NCBI GenBank assembly: GCA_030142905.1
Contig: JASJOG010000176.1
Location: 212,501-276,500 of the forward strand
Length of the DNA: 64,000 nt
Origin: Heliopora coerulea
Taxonomy: Eukaryota > Cnidaria > Anthozoa > Scleralcyonacea > Helioporidae
Direction: 5' to 3'
The translations under genes and the position numbers were made by a program. The notes beneath the pieces were generated by a model. It saw only the letters and a program-made list of their open reading frames with translations. It searched no databases and had not been told where the DNA came from. Positions 1 to 12,725 of this stretch are shown here, piece after piece. Within the stretch, counting starts at the first letter, position 1. The number at the start of each line of letters is the position of its first letter.

Positions 1-190
1 AATTTATACACTCATAGCACGTGTGCTACACTGACGCTTCAACTTGTCTTACCCCACCACTATTTCATTCAGCAATCATTTTTGTTAGCTTGGATATAAC
101 TAGAGAGAATCAGTCTGTTGAGTGAGGTTGGAAAGAGGTTATCTTTATTTCATGCTGGTCGTTACGCTTAGCTAAGCTGACTTCCTTGAT

Positions 191-3100
191 TTAACAGTTA
201 ATTTGAAGTGACTGGTAAAGTTCACTCCATAAAGTAGGATTCCGAAGATTCGTTTTGTCGTCAATGTGAACGGGATCAGGTGTGCTGAAATCTCCACCCC
301 ATCTCAGGACAGGATCTGATCGGATTTTGTTGATGAAGCACGTGACACCACACGGCCTATCAGACCTCACGAGACATTTGCTGTTGCAAAATTTCTTGGT
401 TACTCGGTCGTAGAGGTTCATGTCAATGGCATGACCAATCAGATGATTGCTTCGTACGGCTGGAGTGACGATGGCACCGTTTACACGTGTTGAAGATCTG
501 TACGAGCTTGTTATGTAAACCTATGATAAAAACGCACTCAGATAAATGACAAATGTAAATAGACAGCACATCTTTGCAGGATCACTGAACAAATGAACGT
601 GAAGTGTCTCTTTTTTAACTTGTCATTATCAAGTCAAATTTCCAATCCATGGTAGTCTCATCACGTTTTATGTGATTAAGTTTTAAAGGCATGAGTGAAC
701 GAATGAATGAATGAATGAATGAACAAATAAAAAAATGAGCGAATGAATGAATGAATAAGGAACAAAAAAGCCATTAATTAATTATTCATGATTAATTTAA
801 TATAAATAAATTAATACAAATTAATTAATCAGTGGATCAGTCAATTAATGATTAAAGGATGGATGGATACTGGATTTATCCACAGATATATGGATCGCAG
901 CAAGGATAGATAAATTGAAGAAAGTATGGGTGGATGGATGGATGGACGGATGGATATTTAGATAAATGAATGAATTAATCAATAGCTTTGTTGGACGTGG
1001 TTTTGTCTGTAGTTGCAAAAGGTAAGTCCGGGCAGTCTTAGGTAAAATTTAAAATCTATGTGGAAGTATAAAATGTCATTAAGATCGTTAAAAAGATTAA
1101 AAATAAAAACACGATAACTCAAAAAAACTTTATCAAATTCAGTTTATACTTAAGTATTCTTTGCATCAGAGATTCATAAACATCGCGATTTTTTTTAAGT
1201 GAGTTTTATGAAACTGATTCCAGACCTCAGGTCCGAAGGTTCTAAAAGAGTTTACTTCACGATCTACTCGGTTTTTACTGATGTACCGTGGTTCTTAAAC
1301 GCCATTTACACGTGCCATTTTGTACGTTGCGATTGTAATCCTGGTGTATGTAATAAACTCATAACAGTCTATGCAGCAAGATATTCGCTTATGATTCGCT
1401 GTAGTTTGTCCTCGATACTCTTGTCAGTTAAACACATGCTCCAAGATGTCAATCGCAAGGCACAAAATTACACATGTAAACAGCCCTTTAAATTGACTTA
1501 GTAACCCCTAGTTAATGTTAATTAGTTAATGTCCCAGGGTTAGTATATATTATCCATATATGCTATATATCTAGTCGTCTAGCTATACAATACCCCAGCA
1601 ATAAACAAACTGATGAAACCCAAATTTACTTTTAATCACTCAAATCAAGAAGAACTACGCTAATACATTCTATATGATACCCCAGTGATAATGAACTAAG
1701 AAGGTTATTTCCCAGAAGCGGATTTAGGCAGAGGCTCAGCGGACATGCGCCCCCCCCTTTTCTTGACTAGTTGTCATGTGACTTTCCGCTTGGTTACAAA
1801 GCAAGCATTAAATATGTCGACTACCAAGAATATTAACGATTATTTTCAAAGAGGATCGGAACAAATCAAAAACAACAAAGCAAAGAAAAGATGAAAAGAA
1901 ATTCAATATCAAAAATCACCGGAAACGACAACAGGATAAAAATTCTTTCACTAAAACGCGACATAGTGGCACGAATTTGTAAACAAATTTTGCGGCCCCC
2001 AGCCTTTCCAAATTTTGGACCCGCCCCTGGCTGCTGTACCTCATCCTCGGTAACTACTATGGCCATTAACCTCGGTTTTGATAACTAACCTATACTTAAG
2101 GTAAAAAATTTAAATGTTGATAACTGCCGTGACTAATCTCTAAATCTAACATTTCGAGCAATGACCCTTCTTCAGAGAAAGAAACGTGTTCTGAAAGGCC
2201 TTTGCTCGAAACATTGGAGTTCTTTGAGATCATTCACAAAAGTTATCAACATTTTAACCTTTTCCCTTATATATCACTGTGTACGCAGTATTCTATTCTT
2301 ATTACGTATACTTAGCATAAATACACTGGTGATTATCAAAATAGTCCTTAAGGGGAAGTTGGTTCGGTCTAATAACAATATCAGTAAGGACACAGGCATT
2401 CTTTCCCAGTTGTATGCTGTGGAAAGACGGTTTTCCTCCAAACTTTCTCACCTGCACGTCACATTCTTTAGCATAACCGTTGATGTCCTCAACATTTGAC
2501 AAAAATTGGGTGTGAACACGAGCTGAATTAGGATGGAATTCACTGCCTTTGTAAACTATTAAGTCACAAGCTGCGGCAATGCCTAGACAAAGAACCACAT
2601 CAGCCGGAAATCGTTGATAAGGACTAAAGTACTTGAAACTACCCAGTAAAAACTAAACTCAAAACACACTTCAGAATCACAACAAAACACACTTCCATGG
2701 AAAATCACTTTGTTGTTGTTTTGAGGCTTATGGATCAAAGATTTAATTCACTCACAAATTTTGGACGGAAAGGGTGCATGAAAGAGAAAGGGCATATGAT
2801 CGCTTGATTGACATCCTCGTTACTGTAATAGAAATATAATTGACAGCTGGTTGAACTGTTACGAAATGGTAATAACCTAATCGATCGTTTTCACTAATGG
2901 CAGGTGATGTTTCTTAGTAATGTATCGTTGATAGGATATATGGTCAATTCAGTAATTCCACGTATTTGAATGTCGTCCTTTCGTGTGCAAAACTGCCCAT
3001 GAAAAGGTCATGAATGTCTTTCCAACTTAAACTTTCCTCCTACATCGTGGGTGAATGTTCTTACTGAAGGCCAGTTTGACTCTGACGTGCGTGAGGACTT

Positions 3101-3572
3101 CAGATTCTGAACACACGTTACATTGGTCAGTAAACCGCTGCTCAAATATGAAAGGTTTTAAGCTGTTTGTGAGTTCGAGCATATGGAAAGCTGTCTATGA
3201 TTCATAAAAGGATGTCAGATACAAGACAAAACGTCATGTTTTCTCCTAAACTTTTCTTGTATGTTACCCAAAGGATCATTTCTAGGAGGTTTCTGATAAA
3301 CAGAAATTTAGTTAAGCATGTGTGAACCTCCTAAAATCATTTTGTATATTCGGTGAAGTTGTTTGAAATTGCATATCTTTCCATGCATGGCCGTCCAGCA
3401 ACGTTGTTTTGGTTAGTCGTCTGTCTAATTCAAAAAACAAATGCTCTTAAGAAAGGTATATGCTGGACGGGGAAATTGATGTTAATTTTCTTTGCAGCTA
3501 CAAATAAAACCAAATAAACTTACCGTTGCATGGCAAGGATGAAATAAGCAAAACCATCAAAAACGCCTTCAT
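191..3572 (-). CDS. Secreted M15-family zinc peptidase, three exons
   Basis: Exons in transcript order are 3572-3524, 2582-2452 and 520-191. Splice sites are GT-AG and phases agree, giving 169 residues. Residues 1-17 form a signal peptide (MKAFLMVLLISSLP core). The mature part carries the M15 signature: SSYRS at 65-69, SNHLIGHAID at 84-93 and WGGDF...DPVHIDD at 134-148. This gives a His86/Asp93/His145 zinc triad. Family members (VanX, phage endolysins, D-Ala carboxypeptidases) cut D-Ala-containing or other peptidoglycan peptide bonds. A secreted animal copy could therefore act on bacterial walls in the gut or mucus, but that is inference. The exon 2 frame stays open past its donor to 2302. 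I chose splicing at 2452 because it joins in frame to the exon carrying the zinc motif, directly before the conserved YITSSYRS. Two introns, a TATA box and a signal exon show it is a working eukaryotic gene and not contamination. Confidence 0.88.
681..970. repeat. Tetranucleotide microsatellites (TGAA)n and (GGAT)n
   Basis: Broken runs of TGAA (about 690-760) and GGAT (about 855-955) with an AT-rich stretch between them. They lie in the second intron of the M15 peptidase gene. Confidence 0.85.
1300..1486 (-). mobile_element. 187-bp inverted-repeat element (family A), copy 1
   Basis: The ends are inverted repeats of about 35-38 bp beginning CGCCATTTACACGTG and, on the other strand, GGGCTGTTTACATGTG. 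The same sequence recurs at 34908-35093 and 49678-49864, and this copy is reversed relative to them. TTAAA lies just before the left end and TTTAAA just after the right end, so a TTA- or TTAA-type target duplication is likely. There is no coding capacity, so it is a MITE. It lies in the second intron of the M15 gene. Confidence 0.8.
2100..2262. mobile_element. Palindromic element (family B), diverged copy
   Basis: The arms TGTTGATAACT and AGTTATCAACA, and the inner CATTTCGAGCAA and TTGCTCGAAACAT, pair across a short centre. The same design and sequence recur at 54663-54828. It is a non-coding MITE-like palindrome in the M15 gene's second intron. Confidence 0.65.
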
Positions 3573-3637
3573 TGTTATCTTATCCTCCTCTCGGTATCTC
3601 GATTTTTGATCTGCTTGCTTTCTTTTTACGTTGTCTC

Positions 3638-3663
3638 CTTTTATAGAAATTACTGTGACGTCA
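3638..3663 (-). promoter_or_regulatory. TATA box and CRE site of the M15 gene
   Basis: Read on the minus strand, TATAAAAG lies at 3645-3638. A perfect CRE palindrome, TGACGTCA, lies at 3663-3656, about 10 bp upstream. The ATG is at 3572, so initiation some 25-30 bp past the TATA box would leave a 5' leader of about 40 nt. The CRE suggests control by CREB/ATF-type factors. That is a motif-level inference. Confidence 0.6.
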
Positions 3664-6600
3664 AACAATCCGTTATTTCCTGGTTGTTAAGCAATACATT
3701 CCGATTAAATTTGTACATAAAGTGAACGGAAATTGCTCGATATTGAGTCGACGAGTGACCACTTACGTGCGCCAATTACTTCTATGACTTTGGCGTCAAA
3801 CGCCACGGGAGTACCACCTTTATGTTAATTAGAAAACTCAGACAAGCGTCCTAGGGTGATTACATTGTAACTAAAAATTATTGTCACTGATAGGTGTTTG
3901 GGGGGACCGAGGGCTTTTGCAACGATTCCCGGTGACCTCACTTCTTCAAAAGTGACCCTAACTTAGTGAAGATGATGTATTCTTTGCTAACGTATTGGCT
4001 CTTCAGTTTGATAAAGATGACCAAAGTCATGTCGGGCTGTCGCAATCGGGTACACATGTAGCTATGTATGTACTTTTTGTTTCTTAAGAGAAATTGCTGC
4101 ATGGTATGGTAAAGGAAAAAGATAACTCTCAACTAAGGCGAACGGAGAGAACATAAATCTTATAAAACTTTCACTTCGTAAACGCCTTAGTTACCAAGAA
4201 CAACAGACCGGGTGTGGCTCTTTCATGCGCAACATGTTTAGCGTATTGCTTCATAATTCTACAGAGCAGTATTTTTGAATGTTTTCAGATGTTACATTGC
4301 ATCAATAAAGACGAAACCAAAAAAGATACGAACGGAATATCGTACTCGATTCCTCGATTTCGTGAGCTGCATTGAAGGCATTTTCGCATTCTACACGAGT
4401 GCGCAACCAAGGAAGGCCAAAGATAGCGAATCGTCCACCCATAAGCGGGAAAATATTTTCTTCAAAAAGTAATAGCACTCTTCGAAGGAAAACCTTGTCT
4501 TCTTTTTTGCAAAATATGCTGCGGGAAATGCATTTTCCGAACGGTTTTGAGGCTCCAAAATAAAAAGTTTTCCATACTGCAAGAGGATATAAAATTTCTT
4601 AAAATTTGAGCTCCTCTTTTCAGAAGGTCTTGTCTTACCCAGGGCTCAGCCTGGACATAGCTCTTTAAATTTCACTGGGGTTGACTGGTCTCAAATTCTT
4701 GCGTATAACTTACTCCTTAGAATCATTGTTTACGCGACGGCAATCGACTTGTATATTGGTATTTTAACAGAAATCTTTAGCGGAACAGACAAGCATGTAC
4801 TCACATAGCAATATATTTATGCCAGAATGACTTGCGGCGGAAGGAACGAAAGAAGGAAAATCAAAGAAAACGGCTCCATTATTATGCCTCCTTTTTATCG
4901 GTGGTGGTCATTCGAATCATGACGCAGAGTTAAAGGCCAGTATCATCGCCGACGAATTTCATCCGGGAATGAAATTATCCACCCAATCTGATACAAAAGG
5001 AAGAACCAACATTTTAACTCATGGTCAGTATCTGTGATGGTTGCCTGCTCGTATATCCAGCCGAAGGCCATCATTCTGGCCAACATCTTCCAGAACTGCT
5101 CAAGTTGCGGTGTAAGGGTTATTCCCATCTTAGGACGTTTGATAACTGAACATTGAAAGATTGTTTGATAATTTTGGAATTCCGAGAATTGTGAGGAGTT
5201 GAATCTTTCCTAGCAAAACTTTTCAAGCGAAAACCCTTGCCAGGAAATGACAGCTACAGAATAAGCGCAGAAACTAAATTCGAGAAGTTGGACTCCTTGT
5301 AAATGAAATATTCGTTGGTGTTGATATGATATATCAGAAACAAGGGAGAGTGTTTTACCCAGTGATGAAGCACCCAGAAAAGAGCTTCAAAATTGAGGCG
5401 AAGCCGAGTCTTTTTCAAAACGCTCCTTAGGATACATTCGAGGTACACTGATATTTTAGAAGAAATCCGAGGTAAACGTTTGCTTAATTTATCCAAATAT
5501 TTGATCATGATATCAAAACACATTTCGGTTGCATTGCTTCAGTGAATTATTGATGATATTGAGGGCTACAAATGCCGATCGTACTTTTCTCTTCACCAAT
5601 TCGTTAACAGTTATTCCCCTGTTACCAATAAAATACTTATTAAACAAAAGTATTTCCATAAATCATTCGATCGGCTGACCGTCGCAACATTCAAGTTGCC
5701 TTCCATCAGGGTACGGCATCAGCTTTTCGTAAATTCGTGGTTCTTCAGAGTAATCAAACAATGTATTCTGTGGTTAAATTTCCGCTTATAGTATGTGGAA
5801 TCTAATATATGTGATTTTATCCCATTTAGTCTCATCGTTTGATATTGTCACTCAAATCAAGATTGCTGACCACTTTGAACTGTTTGTTGGCAAAACGCTT
5901 TCAAGAAATTTCGGTAGAACTAACGTGTACAGACGTGCCCCTACACTTATACCCAAATAGATATCTTTAATGATTGTGGTTATAAACGTTCAGGCGGAAT
6001 GCAACTCAGAATTCCCAAATATAGTGGTACTTATTGAACTATTGCACGCATTCCTAAGTTGGGTGGCAAATGTTTACATGTACTCTGACCCCTCCCCTGA
6101 CCGACGATCAAATCGGGGTTAAGACCAAAGTCAAGTTTCAAATGACTGTTGAAATTTCATTGATTATAACGTCTCAAGTGTGAATTAGTCGGTCATTACT
6201 GAACTCTTTCTCGACAACGCTGTTTTGCTGATGCTGTTTTTGAATTCGTTTTGAAAGACATGTAGAGTAAATCGATAACATGTAACGTGGTGGACTGATA
6301 TTTCTGTTTGCTGCAAGAGTGTGAGGATGAAGAGCAACACGTGTCACTTTCCATTAAACCAACTAAGTCCATCTAATAACAGGTAATCACTTTTAAGACT
6401 ACATAATTATTAAGATTACACGTAAAGATGAGTGTTTACAAAATATCGTGATAAAAGACTTATTCTTCAATCAAAAAACCAACACTCTGCCACGCTGATC
6501 TTGAGCTTTCACTCCTAATCTGACGCTTGACTTCCTTACTTGACCTCCAATTAAATTTGGAGCAGGCAATGGAATGTGATGCTATCTCATCTTCAACATT

Positions 6601-9121
6601 CTTAAACTCAAGTGTTTACCAGAAAGATCTTCGATATCTGAGGCAATATCTTTGCTCAGCTAGGGTCGCCAAAGTGCTTACTCTCAGCTGTCTTCACAAT
6701 GACGTCCTTTCCCATGTCAGGTTAAGGGTATGACAATAACAACGAACCATGGCTCACTGCTAATGGCCTAGTCATTATCGTCACCTAAACAAGGCTATTT
6801 TCTCAGCTGATAGTGGAGGTGTGCTTCGCATTGTAAAAGCAAGATAAGAGAAGAGATCTCTGTTACGTTCAACACTTTGTTCGAACACCCGTCCAAGATC
6901 ATGACCGCTATAATTAACGATAAATACACACCAAAGCTCAGGATATGTTTAAAAAATCAAGGACTGCAAAATAGTAGGCTTAGGGACCCCATAGCCACAC
7001 ACCGCCGCATGATTCTAGCAAGGGATTAAACCACATCTTTTAACGACATTTTCAGGTCTACTCCAAAAAACGTGCTTGTTACCTTTGCTTAACTCATTTG
7101 TTCTCCCTTTTTCCAAGAATTAGTCTCCCAATATAAAACAACTTCCGCTCCCCCATGTCAAACATTTTCGACACGGATTCTGATCGTTAAATAACACAAC
7201 TCTTTGCTTAAAAAATCCTTTCAAGTCAGTTTTAATCTTTTATAACAGAAGTCGAAATGTCGGATGAACATTCAGACCAGTTTAGCAAAGCCCAATTTAT
7301 ATATTTTTTGTCCGTGGGAAATTGATATTAGTTTTGTTAGAAGGTCTGATGAGAACGAGCTCTATCCACGAAGCTACCCGAATCTCGGTTGATCATATTT
7401 AAGCACCACTATGCCTCACGAGGTGTAAACGTCACTTGTTGCCAAGGTAACTTCGAGCATGCGCGATAGAAAAAATGTGGTATGCCAGATTCAAAAACTA
7501 TGAAAGAGATACCTCAGTAGGGACAAGATGTTTACCAAACCATAAAAACCTGACGCTAATCATCAATCTCGTTCCCAAGCCATTCAAGAGACAGGCCGTG
7601 AGGCAACGAAACGCCATGACAAAAACTGTTATTGTATGAAAAATTTTCTAAAATATTTAGAAAATTTTACTACCAACTTGAGTTAGATAGAAAACACCGT
7701 CTGTAATATTTGTTTCGCTCTTTTTAGTCTAATGAATAATCGGATAACCCCAACAGTCCATAGCGAATGAACGCCTGATTACTAATGAAATCATCCAAAC
7801 ACATTAGATAATTTTGTCACGTTATCCCTAGCCTTCGTTGGCGTTTTTTCAATCCCCAGCCAACCCCTTAGACAATTTGGGGACGAAGTCGACCAACCAT
7901 ATGTTAATATGTATTACCAAAGTGAGAGACGATCTTCCGAGGACACTAAAGGACACTATGGACAGATCTTCCCTTAACACCAATACTATATCACGTCGCT
8001 CATGGCATTTTATAAGTGACACATCCATGGCCTATGAGCTGCTCAAGACACAGTTCTGTGCAAATAGTTATCATACAAATAGTAACCCCGGCATTTTCAT
8101 TTGACTGTAAGAATGGCTGTTAGATATTCCCAGTCAACAGCAATTACAATTTCTGATCAGATTGAAGGACGACCATGAATGAAATGAATTGAGACGAAAC
8201 AGAAATCAAATTGTTACTGTTATATCATAGAAAAGTATAAGTATAGCAAGGTGTCTTATTTATACTGGACAACCCTATCAGTTATCTTAGTTGTTCTCCC
8301 TAAAGGTGCAGTAAGAGTCCCCTCTCACGGTTCCGCTGTTGTCTACAGGAGGAAACTAGAGTACCCGGAGAAAACCTACGATGTTCAGTAGAGTCAAACT
8401 GGACAACACTCTCGTCACTTGCGACTAAGGTAACTTTAATCATTCAGCAGTATGCAGCCAGGATCGAGCCCTCTGGGCACAGAGATGGAAGACACATGCA
8501 CTACCACCTTGTCATCAGCGTTAACCGAAATGTTCAGCCACTCAAAATTATCCAGCTTACATTAATAGTAATAAGTTCAACCACTAAGCAGCACTTCTTA
8601 GAGTATGAAGTGGAATGGTTTGTCAGAGTTAGCGCGTTCAAGCTCAAGACTAACCAAATGGTATTTGGGGTATTACAACGTGGGTGATGCGGGTTCACAC
8701 TGGGAAACAGACAGTTCCTGAACAGGCTAATACCTCTTAGGGCTAAACTTTTCATATGAAAATATGTTTTCATTTATACTGAAATTAAATCTAATTTTCA
8801 CGATTAGGGTTTTGTACCAAGCTTCGCTTTAAAGCAAAGAGAATAGGCCGCTCTGAAATGACCTGTTGTATTCCACGTGGATCTCTTGAGGTCAACTGTT
8901 ACTCATGGAACATGTAACCTGTCCTCGCCATCCTCACCATTGCATAAACACATGACAAGCTAACTCCTGTTTACGTGTTGAGTTCCTTTTTTTGATAAAT
9001 TTCAAATACTCATTCACATTTAGTATGAAAAATATTTATAACGATAATGATAATTGTATGCAGTTTCAGATTTTGGAAATGTGAGAGCTTGGATACATCA
9101 TGAGATAGATGAACGATCGTC
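3664..9121. other. Gene-poor stretch
   Basis: No exon with credible splice sites or a recognisable domain was found. The longest candidate, a minus-strand frame at 5128-4943 (contains QLEQFWKMLARMMAFGWIYEQ), has a coding-like texture but no recognised family and no clear splice partners. The rest is AT-rich unique DNA. Confidence 0.5.
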
Positions 9122-9226
9122 AAGGTCTATACTCAGGAAAACGATTTCTGAGCCCCAGACGGGGATCGAACCCGCAACCTTCTGATGACCTCTGAGACGC
9201 TCTAACCATTGAGCTACCAAGACTCA
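9122..9226 (-). mobile_element. tRNA-derived SINE, copy 1
   Basis: On the minus strand 9223-9152 folds like a tRNA. Box A is TAGCTCAATGG and box B is GGTTCGATCCC. The acceptor arms pair mostly by G-T wobble. The anticodon stem has a mismatch and position 33 is not T, so it is not a working tRNA. The sequence past the tRNA end is shared with 20850-20955, which marks it as a SINE family. Confidence 0.65.
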
Positions 9227-9683
9227 GATGGCGAGCCAAGGTGCAAGTTCGATATATATGTGCGACCTAAAATATGAAATGTGCGACCTAAAATCTGAAA
9301 ATGTATCGAAACTGCATCTGAAACTCTCTTCTTTTAAGTTTCAGTAGCTCAGCCTCCCTTATCCTTTTGGCTTTTTACAAAAAATTTCAAAATCTTAGCT
9401 CGAAGGAAGCCTCAGTCATATAATTGTGAGGTAACTTATCAGGGATTTTTTCGACAACCTCAGCTGATATGTCAATCGGGGTTAATATTTCACATGGGAA
9501 CTGTCCCTGGGGGCCCATTTACACGTTATGACTGTAGTATGCGATTGTTTGTCCTGGAGTATATAATGTTATCTCAAGGGCACAATTCCTTCTTACGATT
9601 GGTTCGCTAATGTAGCAGTACCTCCTAAAGACTCTGATGTACTAAATCACATACATCAGAGCAAACAACTGTATGGACAGTGG

Positions 9684-9874
9684 AATGACCGGTTCCCCTT
9701 GTTACATCAGCTAAATACAACTACCAGAACACCTTGCAGGTTTTTCATTTTCATCCAAACATTGAATTCCCCAAGCGAGAGGAAAAACAATTGCTCCGAT
9801 TAACATTACAAGTAAGATTTCGACAGACGTTCTGGTAGTTGTATTTAGCAGATGAATAAGGAGGACCGGTCATT
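9684..9874. mobile_element. 191-bp inverted-repeat element (family C), copy 1
   Basis: Terminal inverted repeats of about 46 bp: AATGACCGGTTCCCC at the left and its complement GACCGGTCATT at the right, continuing inward with TAAATACAACTACCAGAAC. The interior is non-coding. A second copy, interrupted by another element, is at 12341-12725. Confidence 0.8.
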
Positions 9875-9877
9875 GTT

Positions 9878-9935
9878 TAACCCTTTTGCTACACCTTGAT
9901 GAGGAAAATCGTCTGACGTTAGCCAGAGTCAAATG
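9878..9935 (+). repeat. Hairpin-core dispersed repeat (family H), copy
   Basis: It starts TTTAACCCTTTTGC and carries GAGGAAAATCGTCTGACGTTAG followed by CCAGAGTCAAA. It belongs to the family whose core is TCTGGCGTTAGCCAGA (see 25820-25892) and directly abuts the family C element. Confidence 0.7.
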
Positions 9936-12340
9936 GCTGAGTACTTACTCCGGAGGGAAAGGATTAAAATGCCGCTCTCTTCCTGTGGTCCCATTTAAAG
10001 TGGTCAGGCACGCAACTAAACTGTATCTCTCCAGAAGTAAAAAACATAATTAGTAAATAGGTTTTGAGAGCTCTAGTTGGTGCCTAAGCAATTCAGCACC
10101 GGTAGATATTTTATTTTTCTTGCAAAACAAATTGAATTTCATTGATTGCAAAAGTTGCAGTGAAAATTTTCAAAGTCGAGAAAAACGTTTTATCTCGTCG
10201 ATATAAGACGATTAGTAAAGTGAACAGTGAAACTTCTGAGAATGCAGTTAGTTGCACTTATCGAATCTTTGCCAAACCTCCTCAATGGCTCTAAAATTAT
10301 GTTTTCGGGTCAGAAAAGACAATAAAATCAACAGTTCATTGATGGGAGCATAGACTCGCAAAATATCCCAATGTTTAGAATTTCCCCTTTTCGGCGTTAT
10401 ACGCTACCCATCCATTGCAAGGGTTAGAATTTGGTCGAAAACCAATATCTCTGCCAAGCTGCCCTAATTTAAGAATTGCAATTGTGATGCAAAAGCAAGT
10501 TGCAGTGAAAGGCAAATTATTTTCTCATTTGTCAAATAATGTCTACCTGTCAAGGTTTTGTTTATCCCCTTGTTAGAATTATGAGTTTTGTACGCTTTGA
10601 CACTTTATTTGCCTGCAACAAATGCAATATAACGGCTGTCCTTTCTTAAGTAATCGTTAAAGAACAAAAGTGACGATTTTGTTCCGTTTTCTAATCCATT
10701 CATGTAATACAGAACTCGAGGAATAGTGGCATCAAAAACCCGCTTTACCCTTTCTGTTGTTTCTTTTAAAGTCCTCTCTCTTCTGGCACAAAATTAAAAC
10801 TTCAACGTGCATGCACCTGTATTTGCTGGTTTTGTTTGGCGTCTGTCATATTGTTCATATTCATTTGTTCCCTAGGTAACCGATTGAAAGTGTATGCCGT
10901 GATGAAGCAGCATTATCAATATTCCACGGCGTACACCATTCTTCAATGTGGAATTCAGAATTGTAGGGTTCCAATCAATCCCTTAAGACTCAAAGACGAA
11001 TATAATGAAGCCACGTTGGAGATCACACACGATATAAGCTAAAAAACCACCAATATACCCTCCATACAACACACAAATTAGTGACATTGTTGAGATGCAG
11101 AAGCTTATGCTACTCTGGCAAACTTCAGTTCTGTATACGAGATTGGTTTACAATCTACATCACAAATATGTCTATATATCCAAAATATCAAATCCCTATA
11201 TAAAAAGAATTGTAATTGGCCCTTTGCAATTATACAAAGTGCATAAAAAGCCCTTCGAACAAATTATCAGTATTATTTACAAACCATCCATTGTGGTAAT
11301 TTGCCAGATGCCAAAAATTTTGAGGTGAATTGAGTCGGTATATTTCCTGACGTTGTGTCAAGCTGTCGCTTCCCCGGAAGGACTCCAATTGGTAACTCTA
11401 TCTGATAAAAATATATAGTAAATTGCTTCTGAACTTTGTCTTTGGCTATAAAGTGTTACAGCAAACAATTTCTTTTCCGTGGTCAGTTCAACCATGTTTA
11501 ACTGTACTGAAATGATATGAATAAATTCTGACTTGTCCGGCCTACAGTGGAAGTCAAAAAAAAAGGGTTCCAACCAGTTGTTTGTTCAAAAAGTATTTAC
11601 CAACCACCGAATAGTTTAGAGGACCCTCCGAGATCCTGTCAAAACCAGAATTCCAAACTATCTCAGAGGCAAATCTTAATGCCTGTTCTCACTTAACATA
11701 AACGCAAAGACAAGCCTCTCAACCATGAAATAATTCTTTTTTTTCGGTTCGTGTTGAAGTGTTACTAATTCTCTTCACTGCTTGGGGTACAAATAATTAT
11801 TCTATTATTGACAAGGTTCTGCTTTGCGTCTAGTGCTAACCAGGCTTTAAAGAATTCTTGTAACATCACAGCACAATTTTAAATGCAAATTTGGTTGGCG
11901 CTGGATGTTAATTTGCTACAGAAGCGATTGGATATGGCTGGATCGTTTGACAGTACATCCAACCATGTTCGATAGTCTGGCCATGAAGTCGTCATTTGCA
12001 GAGAAAAATGTTCGACCGAAGACAAACTTTCATCCAACTAACATTGACGGACCAACTCTCATTCAAAATGTTTAGCCAGACCCTAATGATGGTAACGTTC
12101 CAAAGAAATATGTATTACAATAGTTGCATGAGAATCCATTCTAGTCTTATTGTCAGAGTTTCGTTTTTCAAATGAATGGCTGAATTAAGAACAATTAAGA
12201 GACGGATAATCTGTCTGGACAAACTTGGACAGGCTGTTTTAGTTCGTTTGATAGTTTTTCTGTGCATGTATTAATTTATGAATTAGCGTAAGCAGACGAA
12301 ATACCGGCTTAGTTCGTCTTGAGAGAGAATTAATGTGAAT
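9936..12340. other. No supported gene
   Basis: AT-rich unique sequence. Several short open frames lie here but none has splice context, codon texture or a motif. Confidence 0.5.
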
Positions 12341-12725
12341 AATGGCTGGTTCCCCTTGTTACGTTTGCTGAATACAAGTACAGTATTCCTCATGGGCCCG
12401 TTCACGCTAGCTAGTCAGATCGATCTCAGAACGATCAAACTGAAAAGCGATCCTAGTGTGAACGCGTGAATGCTAACTGAGATCGATCCAAACGAGTCCG
12501 TTTCAAGTGCGAATGCCTTCACGAAGCGAACTGAGATCGGTCTCAGATCGATTCAAGTTAGATCGATCTCAGTGTGAACGGCCTCTATGACATTTTCTTT
12601 CTCATAAAAATATTTAATACCCATAGGGAATGGAAAGAGGGTTGCTTACATTAGCATAACAAAAAAGTTTTCGAAAAGCCTTCTGGTAGTTGTATTCAGC
12701 AGCCCAATAAGGGGAACTGGTCATT
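12341..12725. mobile_element. Family C inverted-repeat element, copy 2, interrupted
   Basis: The left end AATGGCTGGTTCCCC and the right end GGGGAACTGGTCATT match the ends of 9684-9874. It is roughly twice as long because another element (12394-12583) sits inside it. Confidence 0.75.
12394..12583. mobile_element. Nested inverted-repeat element (family D)
   Basis: The ends are GGGCCCGTTCACGCT and, reversed, GGCCGTTCACACT. The interior is rich in GATCGATCTCAG and its complement. It sits inside the family C element, so it is the younger insertion. A fragment of the same end (TAGTGTGAACGGGCCC) is at about 51751-51769. Confidence 0.7.

Noticed and set aside
2302..2451. Read-through of M15 exon 2 to a stop at 2302, giving a 109-residue secreted protein
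   Set aside because: A GTGAGA donor at 2451-2446 joins in frame to the exon carrying the zinc motif and completes the conserved M15 fold. The extension itself has no recognisable domain. An intron-retained isoform remains possible.
9152..9223. A genuine tRNA gene
   Set aside because: Anticodon stem mismatch, no T33 and wobble-only acceptor pairs, and a second degenerate copy with a shared tail shows it is a SINE.
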